A stretch of 17,336 bases of DNA from DAOUET01 sp034430155 (GTDB lineage: Bacteria; Chloroflexota; Anaerolineae; Anaerolineales; UBA4823): positions 1 to 17,336 of the forward strand of contig DAOUET010000147.1 of NCBI GenBank assembly GCA_034430155.1. Direction: 5' to 3'. The notes below the pieces were generated by a model. That model had not been told where the DNA came from. It saw only the letters and a program-made list of their open reading frames with translations, and did not search any database. Positions 16,472 to 17,336 of this stretch are shown here, piece after piece. Position 1 is the first letter of the stretch, and each line of letters starts with the position of its first letter. A program made the position numbers and the translations under genes.

Positions 16472-16500
16472 GCGGACAATATAAAACCGCCCAAGGCGGC
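16472..16500 (-). promoter_or_regulatory. hairpin with alternative pairing in the rplS leader
   Basis: On the minus strand a small GC-rich hairpin (16499-16495 CCGCC pairs with 16491-16487 GGCGG, 3-base loop) is followed by TTTTAT. It begins only a few bases after the predicted rplS transcription start. The GCGG arm (16490-16487) could instead pair with CCGC at 16475-16472, giving a mutually exclusive structure. This looks like a small attenuator or a 5'-end mRNA stabiliser. It is a reading of the sequence only. Confidence 0.35.
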
Positions 16501-16510
16501 ACGAGCAAAG

Positions 16511-16539
16511 ATTATACCATGGCAGCGTGCATATGGGAA
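16511..16539 (-). promoter_or_regulatory. promoter of rplS
   Basis: A perfect minus-strand TATAAT (16516-16511) lies 17 bases from TTCCCA (16539-16534, four of six to TTGACA). It would start the rplS mRNA near 16504, leaving a leader of about 70 bases. It is divergent from the tRNA-Glu promoter, 11 bases away. Confidence 0.6.
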
Positions 16540-16549
16540 GAGAATTTGC

Positions 16550-16579
16550 TTGACCCAACCAGACCAGCGATGGTACAAT
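16550..16579 (+). promoter_or_regulatory. promoter of tRNA-Glu
   Basis: TTGACC (16550-16555, five of six) and TACAAT (16574-16579, five of six) are separated by 18 bases. The -10 ends 19 bases before the first tRNA base. It is a strong sigma-70-type promoter, as expected for a single tRNA gene. Confidence 0.75.
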
Positions 16580-16598
16580 CCCGCAGCAACATGGTATA

Positions 16599-16671
16599 GC
16601 CCCCATCGTCTAGGGGACCAGGACGTAGCCCTTTCAAGGCTAAAACCAGGGTTCGAATCCCTGTGGGGGCA
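16599..16671 (+). tRNA. tRNA-Glu (anticodon UUC)
   Basis: A full cloverleaf can be drawn. The acceptor stem GCCCCCA pairs with TGGGGGC. The D arm contains CTAGGGGACCAGGAC. The anticodon stem TAGCC/GGCTA encloses CTTTCAA with anticodon TTC at 16633-16635. The T arm is CAGGGTTCGAATCCCTG. The discriminator base is A at 16671, and the 3' CCA is not encoded and must be added by the CCA enzyme. A promoter lies just upstream and a strong hairpin terminator begins three bases downstream. In a cell with GatCAB, the same glutamyl-tRNA synthetase may also charge tRNA-Gln. Confidence 0.96.
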
Positions 16672-16673
16672 TG

Positions 16674-16708
16674 ATCAAAAAAGAGCGGAGGAAGCGCTCT
16701 TTTTTGAT
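16674..16708 (+). terminator. strong intrinsic terminator of tRNA-Glu
   Basis: A perfect 14-bp stem (16674-16687 with 16695-16708, 7-base loop) has six A on the left arm and six T on the right. It can therefore act as a Rho-independent terminator in either direction. It starts three bases after the tRNA. Confidence 0.85.
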
Positions 16709-16714
16709 TCAGGG

Positions 16715-16735
16715 GTTTGATCTTCTGGATCAAAC
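16715..16735. repeat. short perfect hairpin
   Basis: GTTTGATC (16715-16722) and GATCAAAC (16728-16735) pair perfectly around a 5-base loop. The hairpin lies immediately after the tRNA terminator and partly repeats its TTGAT/ATCAA edge. No U run follows, so it is not a classical terminator. Confidence 0.5.
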
Positions 16736-16757
16736 TCTACTGAGAAACAGGTTATTT

Positions 16758-16787
16758 GAACCGCTTGACCGGCATGTCGAGCGGTTC
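16758..16787 (+). terminator. second terminator-like hairpin after tRNA-Glu
   Basis: A 12-bp stem with one G-T wobble (16758-16769 with 16776-16787, 6-base loop) is followed by TTGTCTTT. It may be a back-up terminator for the tRNA unit, although no gene lies between it and the first terminator. Confidence 0.45.
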
Positions 16788-16823
16788 TTGTCTTTAATTC
16801 GGTTTGAACAGCGTGAGGATGTC

Positions 16824-16855
16824 GCAGACCTGGTCTGCGGGGCAGAACTGCCCCG
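16824..16855. repeat. back-to-back GC-rich palindromes
   Basis: GCAGACC-T-GGTCTGC (16824-16838) is directly abutted, sharing one base, by CGGGGCAG-AA-CTGCCCCG (16838-16855). Both are perfect inverted repeats with one- or two-base centres. Two adjoining perfect palindromes outside a gene resemble REP/BIME-type extragenic elements or a dimer-of-dimers operator. Only one copy is visible in this window. Confidence 0.55.
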
Positions 16856-17023
16856 TCGATTTATTGGAGAGCAGTGGGGATGATTTCTTTTAAAGCCTAA
16901 ATTTCTCCTTTAATGAATCCGAACGGATTTCTCTTAGAAAAACACATCACGATCCAAGCAGCTGCGTGAGTATCTAATATTGGCCGACTATATGCGCAAA
17001 TATCTAAAAGATATACATACAAC

Positions 17024-17118
17024 AGCGAGCTTGAAGAAAGCTGCGGAGAGGGTGGGACCCCACTCCACGGTGAGTAGGAACCGCTGAGTCGATGAAAGTC
17101 GAAAACAGATCCAACCAC
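17024..17118 (+). ncRNA. candidate structured RNA, possibly a group II intron domain I remnant
   Basis: Five features follow each other closely. They are a hairpin AGCTT/AAGCT (17028-17032/17038-17042), a GC-rich hairpin (17050-17056/17059-17065), CGGT/ACCG closing a purine-rich loop (17068-17071/17080-17083), TCGAT-GAAA-GTCGA (17089-17102, a GNRA tetraloop stem with one wobble), and a tail AAACAGATCCAACC (17103-17116). This order recalls the 5' domain I of bacterial group II introns. No reverse transcriptase, domain V or canonical GUGYG start is present, so at best it is a fragment. The assignment is from memory of such introns and is uncertain. Confidence 0.3.
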
Positions 17119-17128
17119 AGATTTAGCG

Positions 17129-17207
17129 ATATTTGAAATGACGCAATCGGGATGTTTTTCACCCTCCCGGTTGCGTCAATGTTATCACGCGATGGTATTT
17201 CAAATAT
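17129..17207. repeat. outer inverted repeat flanking the terminator hairpin
   Basis: ATATTTGAAAT (17129-17139) and its exact complement ATTTCAAATAT (17197-17207) enclose the 17140-17177 hairpin. The left arm is contiguous with that hairpin. The right arm is separated from it by 19 unpaired bases and begins three bases from the stop codon of the rightmost gene. Confidence 0.55.
17140..17177 (-). terminator. terminator-like hairpin of the rightmost gene
   Basis: A 13-bp stem with one G-T wobble (17140-17152 with 17165-17177, 12-base loop) lies 33 bases beyond the stop of the minus-strand gene. The sequence after it on the minus strand is ATTTC, so the U run is weak. End-of-message stabilisation is an alternative. 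Confidence 0.5.
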
Positions 17208-17210
17208 GTC

Positions 17211-17336
17211 TCAATTCTTTTCATTCACGCAACTTAATGCGTTCAAAGTCCTTGGGAATCCCATATACGGCATACATTGTGTAATCGCATCAATCATCAG
17301 TTCCTTGTCGTTTCCAACGTTCAGGTTTCCCTGAAC
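17211..17336 (-). CDS. carboxymuconolactone decarboxylase (AhpD-like) family protein, C-terminal fragment
   Basis: The minus strand from the right edge reads 41 codons without a stop, then TGA at 17213-17211. The peptide ends with GNDKELMIDAITQCMPYMGF (8-27) followed by PRTLNALSCVNEKN. This matches the last helices of the carboxymuconolactone decarboxylase family, whose members often end in a '-YxGFPxxLNAL-' pattern. The catalytic or redox CxxC region, if present, and the start lie outside the window. Members act as protocatechuate-pathway decarboxylases or as alkylhydroperoxidase-like oxidoreductases; the fragment does not tell which. A hairpin terminator follows the stop. It is the only coding content right of tRNA-Glu. 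Confidence 0.8.
   Translation of the reverse strand, partial: VQGNLNVGNDKELMIDAITQCMPYMGFPRTLNALSCVNEKN

Larger units (their letters stand above)
16672..17210. other. gene-free, hairpin-rich intergenic stretch
   Basis: No protein-coding frame with recognisable content is found on either strand between tRNA-Glu and the carboxymuconolactone-decarboxylase-family gene. It holds the tRNA terminator, two further hairpins, a pair of back-to-back palindromes (16824-16855), a compact block with group-II-intron-like features (about 17024-17118) and the terminator of the rightmost gene. Positions 16856-17020 show only short AT-rich hairpins (AATCCG/CGGATT around 16916-16929; ATATCT/AGATAT at 17000-17014) and nothing I can name. 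Confidence 0.7.

Noticed and set aside
16599..16740. tRNA-Glu 3' end as an integration (att) site
   Set aside because: No second copy of the tRNA 3' end and no integrase or phage gene is visible; the flank only holds hairpins.
17083..17104. CTGA...GAAA order reminiscent of a hammerhead ribozyme core
   Set aside because: The required CUGANGA element is absent (CTGAGTC is present instead) and no matching cleavage-site stem could be drawn.
17319..17336. GTTCAGG-TTTC-CCTGAAC palindrome at the window end, possibly a first CRISPR repeat or transposon end
   Set aside because: It lies inside the coding frame of the carboxymuconolactone-decarboxylase-family fragment and is not repeated in the window.

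Overview
The window looks like a chromosomal segment of a bacterium. The likeliest group is the phylum Chloroflexota (Anaerolineae-like). I infer this from the overall style of the proteins and from the combination of an indirect Gln/Asn-tRNA amidation system (gatCAB), a multi-subunit propionyl-CoA-type carboxylase and a large GT-C glycosyltransferase with extra domains. This placement is an impression, not a search result.

Layout. (1) Positions 1-2948, minus strand: gatC-gatA-gatB, the Glu/Asp-tRNA amidotransferase, with gatB cut by the left edge. (2) Positions 3046-14147, plus strand: a run of ten genes behind one good sigma-70-like promoter. They encode an acyl-CoA dehydrogenase, a GT-C membrane glycosyltransferase, a zinc-loop MDR oxidoreductase, a small four-helix membrane protein, a propionyl-CoA-type carboxyltransferase (beta) subunit, an alpha/beta hydrolase, biotin carboxylase, a BT-biotinyl carrier protein, a CYTH (class IV adenylate cyclase/triphosphatase) protein and a pyridoxamine-phosphate-oxidase-fold flavoprotein. 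Several joints overlap or are very short (8400-8407; the 4-base ATGA overlap at 12342), so parts are clearly co-translated. (3) Positions 14172-16539, minus strand: murI, a class I glutamine amidotransferase of the peptidase C26 type, and rplS with its own promoter, leader hairpin and terminator. (4) Positions 16550-16708, plus strand: tRNA-Glu(UUC) with a clear promoter and a strong terminator. (5) Positions 16709-17210: a gene-free stretch unusually rich in hairpins. It includes a pair of back-to-back palindromes and a block resembling the 5' domain of a group II intron. (6) Positions 17211-17336, minus strand: the C-terminus of a carboxymuconolactone-decarboxylase-family protein cut by the right edge.

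How the genes fit together. The plus-strand cluster centres on biotin-dependent carboxylation of a short acyl-CoA, probably propionyl-CoA, giving methylmalonyl-CoA. The acyl-CoA dehydrogenase, MDR oxidoreductase and alpha/beta hydrolase fit short- or branched-chain acyl-CoA metabolism. The glycosyltransferase, CYTH and flavoprotein genes have no obvious link to this and may simply share the transcript. The rest is translation and cell-wall housekeeping. I found no CRISPR array, transposase, integrase or phage gene. The least explained part is the structured, gene-free stretch at 16709-17210.
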